A stretch of 64,000 bases of DNA. Source: Sphingomonas sp. LT1P40. Its GTDB lineage: Bacteria; Pseudomonadota; Alphaproteobacteria; Sphingomonadales; Sphingomonadaceae. Position numbers and translations under genes: made by a program. Below are positions 25,738-37,097 of the stretch, piece after piece (position 1 is the stretch's first letter; the number at the start of each line of letters is the position of its first letter). The stretch is from contig NZ_JAXOJT010000001.1 in the NCBI RefSeq assembly GCF_036663835.1, forward strand, positions 620,001-684,000, in the 5' to 3' direction. Below the pieces are notes generated by a model. That model had not been told where the DNA came from. It searched no databases and saw only the letters and a program-made list of their open reading frames with translations.

Positions 25738-25834
25738 AGCGGGTACGATGATCTGGATCGCCAGCGATCCCAGCGCGGTGATCGCGCCGAGCAGGATCAG
25801 GCGTCCCGTGCCCCCTGTTCCCGCATCCGTGATG

Positions 25835-27829
<1,995 letters not shown>

Positions 27830-27837
<8 letters not shown>

Positions 27838-28504
27838 ACTTCAAACCCATCTCTGCGAGCCGCCCGCGCATGTCGTAGATGTCGAGGCCGAGCTCGCCCG
27901 CTGCCAGCCGCTTGCGTTTGGACTCCTCATTCGCCTCGCGGGCGCGGGCCTTCTCCAGCACCGAAGCGGCATCTGCACGCTTGACCACGCACACGCCATC
28001 GTCATCCGCCACAATCACATCGCCCGGTTCGATCGCCGCGCCTGCGCAGACGATCGGCACGTTGACCGACCCCAGTGTGTTTTTGACCGTCCCCTGCGCG
28101 AACACCGCTTTCGACCAGACCGGGAAGCCCATTTGGGTCAAATCGCGCACGTCGCGGATACCGGCGTCGAGGATCAGCCCGCGACATCCATGCGCGATTG
28201 CGGAGGTGGCGAGGAGGTCGCCGAAATAGCCGTCGACGCACGGGCTGGTCGGCGCGAGGACGAGGATGTCGCCTTCCTTCAACTGCTCGATTGCGACGTG
28301 CAGCATCCAGTTGTCACCGGGCGGCGCGGAAATGGTGACGGCGTTCCCGGCGACGCGCGCACCGGCGTAAATCGGCCGCATGTAATGGGCGAGCAGGCCG
28401 ATGCGGCCTTGTGCTTCGTGGACCGTCGCGACGCCGCATTCGCCCAGCGCATCGACAATGTCCAACGCGGTGCGGAGGATGTTTTGAACGACGCGTCCAC
28501 TCAT
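27830..28504 (-). CDS. ligK: 4-carboxy-4-hydroxy-2-oxoadipate aldolase (LigK)
   Basis: 224 residues from the ATG at 28504, with AAGGAC upstream; a longer frame to 28642 has no family match. It is an RraA-fold, metal-dependent aldolase that splits 4-carboxy-4-hydroxy-2-oxoadipate to pyruvate and oxaloacetate, the last step of the pathway. Motifs are [55 protein letters not shown] (the Arg-Asp active-site pair) and VIVADDDGV, followed by [17 protein letters not shown]. First gene of the ligK-ligU-ligI run, divergent from the LysR-type regulator. Confidence 0.96.
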
Positions 28505-28542
28505 GGGTGATTGTCCTTGGGCAAATAGAACCGGGGTTGTGA

Positions 28543-28558
28543 CCGATCCGTACATCGG
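28543..28558. promoter_or_regulatory. CCGAT-N6-ATCGG dyad in the ligK/lysR divergent promoter
   Basis: Five-base arms 28543-28547 and 28554-28558 form a dyad in the 115-bp gap between ligK and the LysR-type gene. A T-N11-A-like spacing can be placed within it, as LysR regulators prefer. It is the best candidate operator here, but the arms are short. Confidence 0.4.
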
Positions 28559-28619
28559 ACGCGACATGTTCGCTTTCCGAACTTGCCCTAACCCATAAGA
28601 TTTTGCGATACATGGCGAC

Positions 28620-29819
28620 GTGATCCAGCCATTCGATCTCAACCTGCGTCATTTGCGCGCGCTCAACGATGTCGTGACACAGCGGACATTGAGCCGCGCG
28701 GCGGAGGCGGCGGGACTGTCGCAGCCGGCATTGACTCAGGGGTTGGGCAAGGTTGAGCGGCAGCTGGGCGTGATGCTTTTCGACCGGCATCCGGACGGGG
28801 TGACGCCGACCGCAGCGGGTCTGGCGCTGGCCGAGCGGGCGGCACGGGCGTTTGCGTTTCTGGCAGCGGCGCGGCGGACGGGGCGGAGCGGACGCGGCTT
28901 CTCGCGGCCCGAGCAATTGATGACCGCGACCCAGCTCGAGGCGTTCCTGCACTTTGCCGATGCACAGGGCTTTGCGGGCGCGGCGGCGGTCAGCGGCCTG
29001 TCGCAGCCGGCAATCCACCGCGCGATACGCGAGTTGGAGCAGATTTGCGCGACGCCGCTGGCGGAGCGGCGCGGGCGGGGGATGGTGCTGACGCCAGCCG
29101 GTCGCGCGCTGGCGCGCGGCGTGCGGCTGGCGGCGGGCGAGATCGCGGCGGGGATTGCGGAAGCGCGCGGCGACGAGGGCGAGGGCGGGCGCGTTGCGGT
29201 CGGCGCGATGCCGCTGAGCCGGGCATTGTTGTTGCCGCGTGCGCTGGCGCTGTTCCTGAAGGAATCGCCGAACGCAGTGGTAGACGTGGTCGAGGGTTCC
29301 TGGCGCGAACTGGTCGATCCGTTGCTGGACGGGGTGATCGACGTGATGGTCGGCGCGCTGCGCGATGAAGCCCCGCCGGGGGTCGAGCAAGTGCCGCTGT
29401 TTACCGATCGGCTGGCGATATTCGGGCGCCGAGGACATCCATTGGAGGGGCGGGCGGTCGATCTGGCCAGGTTGGCGGCGCAGTCTTGGGTGGTCGGGCC
29501 GCATGGAACGCCGCTGCGGTCGCATTGGGAGGCGCTGTTCGGCGACGTGAAGCCCGTGGTGCCGGTCGAGTGCGGGTCGGTGATGGTGATCCGGGGATTG
29601 CTCGCGCAGAGCGACCTGCTGACCTTATTGTCGCCCGATCAGGTGGCGCTGGAAGTTCAGGCGGGGATGCTCGTGCGGATTGGCCCCGATCTGCCAGATA
29701 CGATCCGAACGATCGGCATCAGCACGCGCACCGGCTGGCGTCCGACCGCATCCTGGCAACGCCTGATCGACCTGCTTCATCAAGCGACCATTGAAACCAG
29801 ACTTCAGGAAAATCGATAG
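28620..29819 (+). CDS. LysR-family regulator with two tandem winged-helix domains
   Basis: 399 residues, about 100 longer than a normal LysR protein. Two LysR-type HTH units are present. The first (about residues 9-66) includes [20 protein letters not shown] then [19 protein letters not shown]; the second (about 103-163) includes [20 protein letters not shown] then [30 protein letters not shown] linker rich in Arg and Gly joins them. The substrate-binding domain follows. It starts with GTG; the nearby ATG at 28612 is out of frame. It is divergent from ligK and leads the ligJ-ligABC-pobA unit, so it is the likely pathway activator (as LigR is in SYK-6), responding to a pathway intermediate. 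Confidence 0.9.
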   Translation: MIQPFDLNLRHLRALNDVVTQRTLSRAAEAAGLSQPALTQGLGKVERQLGVMLFDRHPDGVTPTAAGLALAERAARAFAFLAAARRTGRSGRGFSRPEQLMTATQLEAFLHFADAQGFAGAAAVSGLSQPAIHRAIRELEQICATPLAERRGRGMVLTPAGRALARGVRLAAGEIAAGIAEARGDEGEGGRVAVGAMPLSRALLLPRALALFLKESPNAVVDVVEGSWRELVDPLLDGVIDVMVGALRDEAPPGVEQVPLFTDRLAIFGRRGHPLEGRAVDLARLAAQSWVVGPHGTPLRSHWEALFGDVKPVVPVECGSVMVIRGLLAQSDLLTLLSPDQVALEVQAGMLVRIGPDLPDTIRTIGISTRTGWRPTASWQRLIDLLHQATIETRLQENR

Positions 29820-29872
29820 GATTCCCCGCAATTCGATTGGTGACCCGCATGGGATATGGACAAGGTCTGCGG

Positions 29873-30736
29873 ATGGGTCCGATCTATACCTTCATTGGCT
29901 TTGGCGAAGCGGGGAATGCGTTTGCCCGACCGGGCGTTCGCGCTTTTGACCGTGATACGACGATCCCGGCTGCGCGGCCCGCCAAGTTGGCGGATTATGA
30001 AGCCGCTGGCGTGCGGGGATGTGAGACGGCACGCGAAGCCCTGGACGGCGCGGATGCAGTTCTGTCGCTGGTGACGGCGGATCAGGCGCTGATTGCGGCG
30101 CGAGACTATGCCCCGTTGCTGACGACCGGGGCGCTGTGGCTGGATATGAACAGCGTGGCTCCCGGCACCAAGCACGCGGCGGTCGAGGTGATCGAGGCGG
30201 TCGGCGGTCGCTATGTCGATGTGGCGGTGATGGCACCCGTGCACCCAGTCCAATTGGATGTGCCGCTGTTGGTGGCGGGGCTACATGCCGACGATGCCGT
30301 GGCGATGCTGCGGGAGTATGGGTTCACCAAGGTTTCCATCGCCGGGCCGACCATCGGCGATGCTTCGGCGATCAAGATGATCCGGTCGGTGATGGTCAAG
30401 GGCGTCGAAGCGCTGACCGCCGAGTGCATCCTGGCGGCGAGCCGTGCGGGCGTGGCGGATGCCGTGCTGGCGTCGCTGGACGCGAGCTGGAAGGCGCAGG
30501 GCTGGGGCGAGCGGGTGGACTATAATCTAGACCGGATGCTGGCGCACGGGACGCGGCGTGCGGCGGAGATGGAAGAGGTAGCGAAGTCGCTCGAAGAACT
30601 GGGCGTCGATCCGGTGATGACGCGCGGGACGATCGCGCGGCAGCGGACGCTGGGTGCGCTGGGCGTGGCGGTGCCCGACGGGCTGGCGGCGAAGCTGGCG
30701 GTGATAGAACAAGCGAGAGAGGAACGGGCCGCGTGA
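29873..30736 (+). CDS. NAD(P)-binding oxidoreductase with DUF1932 domain
   Basis: 287 residues from the ATG at 29873, with AAGG seven bases upstream; an ATG at 29849 lacks a ribosome site. The N-terminus YTFIGFGEAGNAFA has the GxGxxG nucleotide loop of 6-phosphogluconate/3-hydroxyisobutyrate dehydrogenase-like proteins. The later ASAIKMIRSVMVKG matches the catalytic-Lys helix, and the C-terminal half is the DUF1932 type. The segment between GEAG and the next strand (VRAFD) is only about 7 residues, roughly half the usual helix, so nucleotide binding may be altered. It lies 53 bp after the LysR gene and overlaps ligJ by 4 bp, so a role in the pathway or in a side branch is likely. The reaction is unknown. 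Confidence 0.8.
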   Translation: MGPIYTFIGFGEAGNAFARPGVRAFDRDTTIPAARPAKLADYEAAGVRGCETAREALDGADAVLSLVTADQALIAARDYAPLLTTGALWLDMNSVAPGTKHAAVEVIEAVGGRYVDVAVMAPVHPVQLDVPLLVAGLHADDAVAMLREYGFTKVSIAGPTIGDASAIKMIRSVMVKGVEALTAECILAASRAGVADAVLASLDASWKAQGWGERVDYNLDRMLAHGTRRAAEMEEVAKSLEELGVDPVMTRGTIARQRTLGALGVAVPDGLAAKLAVIEQAREERAA

Positions 30737-31752
30737 TTATCGACTGTCATGGCCATTATACCGTGCTGCCCACGGCGCACGACGCTTGGCGCGAGGCGCA
30801 GGTGGCGGCGTTCAAAGCGGGGACTGCGCCGCCGCCCTATCCCAAGATCAGCGATGCAGAAATCCGCGAGACGATCGAGGCGAACCAGCTGCGTCTCATC
30901 AAGGAGCGTGGGGCGGACCTGACGATCTTTTCGCCGCGCGCTTCCGCGATGGCACCGCATGTTGGTGACGCCGATGTGGCGAAGGAATGGGCGATCCGCT
31001 GCAACGACCTGATCGCGCGCGTGGTGGGGTTGTTTCCCGAGACGTTCGTCGGCGTGTGCATGCTGCCGCAATCGCCCAAGGCGGACATGGCGAACAGCAT
31101 TGTCGAGCTGGAGCGTTGCGTCACCGAGCTTGGCTTTATCGGGTGCAATTTGAACCCCGATCCGGGCGGCGGGCATTTCACGCATCCACCGCTGACTGAT
31201 CGATACTGGTATCCATTGTACGAGAAGATGGTCGAGCTGGACGTGCCGGCGATGATTCATGTGTCGGGCAGCTGTAACCCGGCGATGCACGCGACCGGCG
31301 GCTATTACATCGCCGCGGATACGATCGCGTTCATGCAGTTGCTGGAAGGCGATCTGTTCGCCGATTTCCCGACATTGAAGTTCATCATCCCGCATGGCGG
31401 CGGGGCGGTGCCATACCATTGGGGGCGGTATCGCGGGCTGGCCGACATGCTGAAAAAGCCGTCGGTGGACGAATATCTGATGAACAACGTGTTCTTCGAC
31501 ACCTGCGTATATCACCAGCCCGGCATCAATCTGCTGGCCGAGGTGATCGAGAACAAGAACATCCTGTTCGGCTCGGAAATGGTCGGTGCGGTGCGCGGGA
31601 TCGACCCGACCACCGGTTTCTATTTCGACGACACCAAACGCTATGTCGATGCGCTGGATATCAGCGATGAGGCGCGTGCGGCGATCTTCTCCGGCAATGC
31701 ACGGCGGGTATTTCCGCTGCTGGATGCGAAGTTGCGGGAGCGGGGGCTGTGA
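30733..31752 (+). CDS. ligJ: 4-oxalomesaconate hydratase (LigJ)
   Basis: 339 residues starting with GTG that overlaps the previous stop (GTGA). It adds water to 4-oxalomesaconate (or its tautomer) to give 4-carboxy-4-hydroxy-2-oxoadipate. It belongs to the COG2159 amidohydrolase group: IIDCHGHYTVLP carries the HxH zinc ligands, FADFPTLKFIIPHGGGAVPYHWGRYRG the third His, and NILFGSEMVGAVRGIDPTTGFYFDD is typical of LigJ. Length matches the family. It stands at the head of ligJ-ligABC-pobA after the DUF1932 gene. Confidence 0.96.
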   Translation: MIIDCHGHYTVLPTAHDAWREAQVAAFKAGTAPPPYPKISDAEIRETIEANQLRLIKERGADLTIFSPRASAMAPHVGDADVAKEWAIRCNDLIARVVGLFPETFVGVCMLPQSPKADMANSIVELERCVTELGFIGCNLNPDPGGGHFTHPPLTDRYWYPLYEKMVELDVPAMIHVSGSCNPAMHATGGYYIAADTIAFMQLLEGDLFADFPTLKFIIPHGGGAVPYHWGRYRGLADMLKKPSVDEYLMNNVFFDTCVYHQPGINLLAEVIENKNILFGSEMVGAVRGIDPTTGFYFDDTKRYVDALDISDEARAAIFSGNARRVFPLLDAKLRERGL

Positions 31753-31777
31753 TGGGACACCTGCTCTCCTCCTTCCA

Positions 31778-31870
31778 CCGTCACCCTGAACTTGTTTCAG
31801 GGTCCACCCATCCACAGGCGACTGCGTCGCTGGTGGCACCGTGGATGCTGAAACAAGTTCAGCATGACGG
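31778..31870. repeat. Pair of facing hairpin repeats inside the lig operon
   Basis: Left and right arms of 30 bp (31778-31807 and 31841-31870) are inverted copies with four differences. Each arm is itself a hairpin: ACCCTGAA-CTTGT-TTCAGGGT on the left and ATGCTGAA-ACAAG-TTCAGCAT on the right, so the differences keep pairing. It lies between the ligJ stop and the ligA start. It may dampen or separate expression of ligAB from ligJ, or be a passive dispersed repeat. Confidence 0.78.
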
Positions 31871-31888
31871 AAGTAAGGGATGTGTGTC

Positions 31889-33156
<1,268 letters not shown>

Positions 33157-33187
33157 CGGTGGTTCAAAAGACGAAGTGGAGTTGACC

Positions 33188-34135
33188 ATGAAAATCGCAC
33201 TCGCGGGCGCAGGCGCCTTTGGTGAAAAGCATCTGGATGGGCTGAAGCTGATCGACGGGGTCGAGGTGATCTCGGTCGTCGGGCGGCGGCTGGAGCCGAC
33301 ACAGGCGGTGGCCGACAAATACGGGATCCCGCACGCGACCACCGAACTGGCCGATGCGCTGGCGCAGCCGGGGCTGGACGCGGTGATCCTGTGTACGCCG
33401 ACCCAGATGCACGCCGCGCAGGCGATCCAGTGCATGGATGCGGGCAAGCATGTGCAGGTCGAAATTCCGCTGGCCGACAGTCTGGGCGATGCCGAGGCGG
33501 TGCTGGCGAAGGCTGAGGCGACCGGCCTTGTCTGCATGGTCGGGCATACGCGGCGGTTCAACCCGTCGCACCAGTATATCCACAACAAGATCGTCGCGGG
33601 TGATTTGAACCTCCAGCAGATGGACGTTCAGACCTACTTCTTCCGCCGCAAGAACATGAATGCGAAGGGCGAGGCCCGGTCGTGGACCGACCATCTGTTG
33701 TGGCATCACGCCGCGCACACGGTCGACCTGTTCGCCTATCAGGCCGGGCCGATCGTTCAGGCCAATGCGATTGAGGGGCCGCATCATCCTGAGTTGGGCA
33801 TTGCGATGGATATGTCGATCCAGCTGAAAGCTGAAAGCGGCGCGATCTGCACGCTGTCGCTGTCGTTCAACAATGACGGGCCGCTGGGCACGTTCTTCCG
33901 CTATATCGGCGACAATGGCACATGGATCGCGCGTTACGATGATTTGCTGACCGGCAAGGAAGAGCCGATCGACCTGACCGGGGTGACCGTCAGCAACAAC
34001 GGCATCGAGTTGCAGGACCGCGAGTTCATCGCGGCGATCCGCGAGGGGCGTGAGCCGAATTCGAGCGTGGCGCAGGTACTGCCCTGTTACCGGGTGCTCG
34101 ACGCGCTGGAGAAGCAGCTGGAAGCCACGCGATGA
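33188..34135 (+). CDS. ligC: 4-carboxy-2-hydroxymuconate semialdehyde dehydrogenase (LigC)
   Basis: 315 residues, the same length as SYK-6 LigC. The ATG at 33188 opens KIALAGAGAFGEKHLDGLK with the GxGxxG NADP-binding loop of the Gfo/Idh/MocA fold; a longer frame to 33056 overlaps ligB and is not used. It oxidises the ring-cleavage semialdehyde (as its hemiacetal) to 2-pyrone-4,6-dicarboxylate. Other family segments are GRRLEPTQAVADKYG, GKHVQVEIPLADSLGDAE and LLWHHAAHTVDLFAYQAG. The stop overlaps pobA by 4 bp. Confidence 0.95.
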   Translation: MKIALAGAGAFGEKHLDGLKLIDGVEVISVVGRRLEPTQAVADKYGIPHATTELADALAQPGLDAVILCTPTQMHAAQAIQCMDAGKHVQVEIPLADSLGDAEAVLAKAEATGLVCMVGHTRRFNPSHQYIHNKIVAGDLNLQQMDVQTYFFRRKNMNAKGEARSWTDHLLWHHAAHTVDLFAYQAGPIVQANAIEGPHHPELGIAMDMSIQLKAESGAICTLSLSFNNDGPLGTFFRYIGDNGTWIARYDDLLTGKEEPIDLTGVTVSNNGIELQDREFIAAIREGREPNSSVAQVLPCYRVLDALEKQLEATR

Positions 34136-35301
34136 AGACGAAGGTTGCGATCATCGGGGCCGGGCCGTCGGGGCTGTTGCTCGGGCATTTGCTGAAGGCG
34201 GCGGGGGTCGACTGTGTCGTCGTCGAGCGGCAGGCGCGCGATTATGTGCTGGGCCGCATCCGCGCGGGCGTGCTGGAGACGGTGACGACTGGCTTGATGA
34301 CGCAGCTGGGCATCGACAAGCGGATGAAGGCCGAGGGGCTGATCGAGGAAGGGTTCAACCTTGCCACCAACGACGACCTGATCCGCATCGACATCACCGC
34401 TCTGACGGGAAAGCATGTCACCGTCTATGGCCAGACCGAACTGACCCGCGATCTGATGGATGCAGCACCCGAGCGCGGGCTGGACATTGTGTTCGAGGCG
34501 AAGGATGTCGCGCTATATGATCTGGAAAGCGATGCACCGTATCTGACCTATGTGAAGGATGGCGAGACGAGGCGGATCGATGCGGCGTTCATTGCCGGGT
34601 GCGACGGGTTTCACGGGCCGTCGCGCAAGAGCATTCCGGCGAGCGCGGTGCGTGAATATGAGCGGGAATATCCGTTCGGCTGGCTGGGTATCCTCGCCGA
34701 TGTGCCGCCGTGCCATGACGAGCTGATCTACGCCAACACCGATCGCGGCTTTGCGCTGGCGTCAATGCGGTCGAAGACGCGCAGTCGATATTATATTCAG
34801 GTGCCGCTGACCGACAAAATCGAGGACTGGAGCGAGGACCGGCTGTGGGACGAACTGGCGGCGCGGTTCGACCCGATCAGCACGCATGGGGTGACGCGCG
34901 GGCCCGCACTGGAAATGTCGATCGCGCCGCTGCGGAGTTACGTGTTCGAGACGATGCGGCATGGGCGGTTGTTCCTGGCCGGGGACAGCGCGCATATCGT
35001 GCCGCCGACGGGGGCCAAGGGGCTGAATCTGGCGGCGTCGGACGTTGCCTATCTGTCGACTGCGCTGATCGCTTGTCTAAAAGCTGGGGATGAGCGCGGG
35101 CTGACGGGCTATCAGACCAAGGCGCTGGCGCGGATCTGGAAGGCGGAGCGGTTCAGCTGGTATCTGACCAAGCTGATGCATCGCTTTCCGGAGGATGGCG
35201 ATTTCGAGCATCGCATGCAGGCGGCGGAGCTTGCTTATGTCGCCGAATCCACGGCAATGCAGACGGCGATTGCCGAGAATTATGTGGGGTTGCCGCTCTG
35301 A
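34132..35301 (+). CDS. pobA: 4-hydroxybenzoate 3-monooxygenase (PobA)
   Basis: 389 residues, an FAD aromatic hydroxylase that makes protocatechuate from 4-hydroxybenzoate with NAD(P)H and O2. The FAD loop is IIGAGPSGLLLGHLLKAAG with a following VVVERQ. GRIRAGVLE, AGCDGFHGPSRKSIP (the DG motif) and FLAGDSAHIVPPTGAKGLNLA (the GD motif) are those of the Pseudomonas enzyme, which is 394 residues. The start overlaps the ligC stop and the stop overlaps the next gene (TGATG). It feeds the pathway from coumarate- or benzoate-type lignin fragments. Confidence 0.95.
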   Translation: MKTKVAIIGAGPSGLLLGHLLKAAGVDCVVVERQARDYVLGRIRAGVLETVTTGLMTQLGIDKRMKAEGLIEEGFNLATNDDLIRIDITALTGKHVTVYGQTELTRDLMDAAPERGLDIVFEAKDVALYDLESDAPYLTYVKDGETRRIDAAFIAGCDGFHGPSRKSIPASAVREYEREYPFGWLGILADVPPCHDELIYANTDRGFALASMRSKTRSRYYIQVPLTDKIEDWSEDRLWDELAARFDPISTHGVTRGPALEMSIAPLRSYVFETMRHGRLFLAGDSAHIVPPTGAKGLNLAASDVAYLSTALIACLKAGDERGLTGYQTKALARIWKAERFSWYLTKLMHRFPEDGDFEHRMQAAELAYVAESTAMQTAIAENYVGLPL

Positions 35302-36305
35302 TGCCATTGCCGACACGCGACATCGGTCCGTTGCGGGTTTCCGCAATCGGGTTGGGCTGCATGAATTTGAGCCACGCCTATGGCACGCCGCCGAGCGAGG
35401 CCGAGGGCGAGGCGCTGCTGAACCGCGCGCTCGACCTGGGCGTGACGTTCCTCGACACGGCGGCGCTCTATGGCGGCGGGGCAAACGAGCGGCTGGTGGG
35501 CAAGGTGATGCACCGCCGCCAAGAGTTCACGCTGGCGAGCAAGTGCGTGCTCGACATGCACGAAGGACGGCGCATTCTGGACGGATCGCCCGAAGCGATT
35601 GCGCGGACGCTGGAGGGTGCGCTGACGCGGCTGGGGACCGACCATATCGACCTCTATTATTTGCACCGGCTGGATAAGCGGGTGCCGGTCGAGGACTCGG
35701 TCGGCGCGCTGGTGCGGGCGAAGGAAGCGGGCAAGATCGGCGCGATCGGGCTGAGCGAGGTTTCCGCTGAGACGATCGCGCGGGCGCATGCGGTGCATCC
35801 GGTTGCGGCGGTGCAGAGCGAGTATTCGCTGGCGGTGCGCAATCCGGAGGTCGCGGTGATCGACGCCTGCCGGCGGCTTGGAATCGGGCTGGTCGCGTTT
35901 TCACCGGTCGCGCGGGGGATGCTGGCGGACGGCGTACATGACGATGATTATGTGAAGGGCGATATTCGCGTGACGATGCCGCGTTTCGTCCAGCCGCAAC
36001 TGTCACGCAATCTGGAACTGGTGGCGAAGTTCAACGCACTGGCCCACCGGGCGGGGATGACCCCGGCGCAGCTGGCGCTGGCGTGGGTGATGGCGCAGGC
36101 GCCGTTTATTGTGCCGATCCCGGGAACGCGCAGCATCGCGCATCTGGAGGAGAATGTGGCCGCTGCGGTGATCATACCGAAGCCCGAGCTGCTGGAAGAG
36201 CTGGACGCGCTGTTCCCGGCCAATGCGCTGGTTGGGCCGCGCTATGTGGCGGCGATGCAGGCGCAGATCGATACCGAATTTCTGCACGGTGAAGAAATAG
36301 CGTAA
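35301..36305 (+). CDS. Aldo-keto reductase
   Basis: 334 residues of the NADPH-dependent TIM-barrel aldo-keto reductases. The catalytic tetrad is visible: Asp and Tyr in FLDTAALYG, Lys in LASKCVL, and His in LYYLHRLDKRVP. PIPGTRSIAHLEENVAA is the NADPH-binding tail. It is the last gene of the lig unit, coupled to pobA by a one-base overlap. It may reduce an aromatic aldehyde or detoxify a pathway semialdehyde, but the family is broad and no lig role is established. The region after it holds a structured element and a tRNA on the other strand. Confidence 0.88.
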   Translation: MPLPTRDIGPLRVSAIGLGCMNLSHAYGTPPSEAEGEALLNRALDLGVTFLDTAALYGGGANERLVGKVMHRRQEFTLASKCVLDMHEGRRILDGSPEAIARTLEGALTRLGTDHIDLYYLHRLDKRVPVEDSVGALVRAKEAGKIGAIGLSEVSAETIARAHAVHPVAAVQSEYSLAVRNPEVAVIDACRRLGIGLVAFSPVARGMLADGVHDDDYVKGDIRVTMPRFVQPQLSRNLELVAKFNALAHRAGMTPAQLALAWVMAQAPFIVPIPGTRSIAHLEENVAAAVIIPKPELLEELDALFPANALVGPRYVAAMQAQIDTEFLHGEEIA

Positions 36306-36318
36306 TTTGTGGAGAGTG

Positions 36319-36444
36319 CGGCACCGGCCAGTGTCCGGTGATTCAGGTCATGCCGGGGGCATGACCGACCGGATACTCCCCCACCCGGCCACTCATGGAA
36401 TACATTGACGTTGGGTGGCCGGGTGGGGGAGCGGGCCGGTGCCG
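36319..36444. ncRNA. Three-way-junction structured element next to tRNA-Leu
   Basis: Three nested helices can be drawn. P1 pairs 36319-36329 (CGGCACCGGCC) with 36434-36444, 11 bp and perfect. P2 pairs CCGGT (36335-36339) with ACCGG (36368-36372) and then, after a bulge, GGTCATGC (36346-36353) with GCATGACC (36359-36366). P3 pairs CTCCCCCACCCGGCCAC (36376-36392) with 36415-36431, 17 bp and perfect. A 22-base loop closes P3. The strand is not known; on the minus strand it would follow tRNA-Leu by about 15 bases. It could be a non-coding RNA, a terminator-attenuator or a dispersed repeat. Confidence 0.5.
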
Positions 36445-36461
36445 TCTTACCAAAAGGACAC

Positions 36462-36547
36462 TGGTGCGGGCGGGGGGACTTGAACCCCCACGGGCCAAAG
36501 CCCAACGGATTTTAAGTCCGGTGCGTCTACCATTCCGCCACGCCCGC
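36462..36547 (-). tRNA. tRNA-Leu (UAA anticodon)
   Basis: The minus strand folds into a cloverleaf: acceptor GCGGGCG pairs with CGCCCGC, anticodon loop CTTAAAA gives UAA, and a long variable arm (TTGGGCTTTGGCCCG region) marks a class II leucine tRNA. The T-arm GGGGGTTCAAGTCCCCC is standard. The CCA end is encoded (36462-36464). No att-like duplication was seen beside it. Confidence 0.95.
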
Positions 36548-36611
36548 GCGCGGGAGATCGTCTATCGGCGATTGCAGAGGGTGCCAAGCGGATTGGCGCG
36601 GTGCGTAACGC

Positions 36612-36890
36612 TCACACGTTCAGGCGCGCGCGCATTTCCTTGCCGGGCTTGAAATAGGGAACGCGCTTTGCGTTGACATCGACGGTCTCGCCGGTGCGCG
36701 GGTTGCGGCCCGTGCGGGCGTCGCGCGCGCGGGTGGAAAACGCCCCGAAGCCACGCAGTTCGACGCGGCCATTGGCGATCAGGCGGCCGGTAACTTCCTC
36801 GAAGAATACATCGACGATATTCTCGATCTCACGCACCGACAGGTCGGGATTTTCCACCGACAGCATCTGTACGAGTTCCGAACGGATCAT
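36612..36890 (-). CDS. ihfB: Integration host factor subunit beta
   Basis: 92 residues from the ATG at 36890; a longer frame opens 8 codons earlier but the family starts [13 protein letters not shown]-beta bends DNA in replication, recombination and transcription. [25 protein letters not shown] is the beta-arm DNA-binding segment and [14 protein letters not shown] the C-terminal part. Downstream of rpsA on the same strand, the usual order in Proteobacteria. Confidence 0.96.
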   Translation of the reverse strand: MIRSELVQMLSVENPDLSVREIENIVDVFFEEVTGRLIANGRVELRGFGAFSTRARDARTGRNPRTGETVDVNAKRVPYFKPGKEMRARLNV

Positions 36891-37063
36891 CCCCGCATCC
36901 CCAAAAATCGGCACATCGCCGGTACGTGGTCGCGCTCAAAATCGGGCGGACCATGTTTGCGGTCCCGTTTTACGCCCGTTTCCTTACCTGCATCAATCGA
37001 ATCTTGCGGCTGTGCCCCCGGATTTGGAACGGCCGGGCGCGAAACCGTTGAAATGATTGGCGA

Positions 37064-37087
37064 GGCGGGCGGAAAAAACCGCCCGCC
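37064..37087 (-). terminator. GC hairpin after rpsA
   Basis: A perfect 9-bp stem GGCGGGCGG (37064-37072) and CCGCCCGCC (37079-37087) with a six-base A/T loop, 11 bp past the rpsA stop. No T-run follows the stem on the minus strand, so it may only attenuate or protect the rpsA mRNA before ihfB rather than end transcription. Confidence 0.5.
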
Positions 37088-37097
37088 CCGCACCCAA

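Noticed and set aside
36462..36547. tRNA-Leu as an integration (att) site
   Set aside because: No integrase is near and no second copy of the tRNA 3' end was found in the window.
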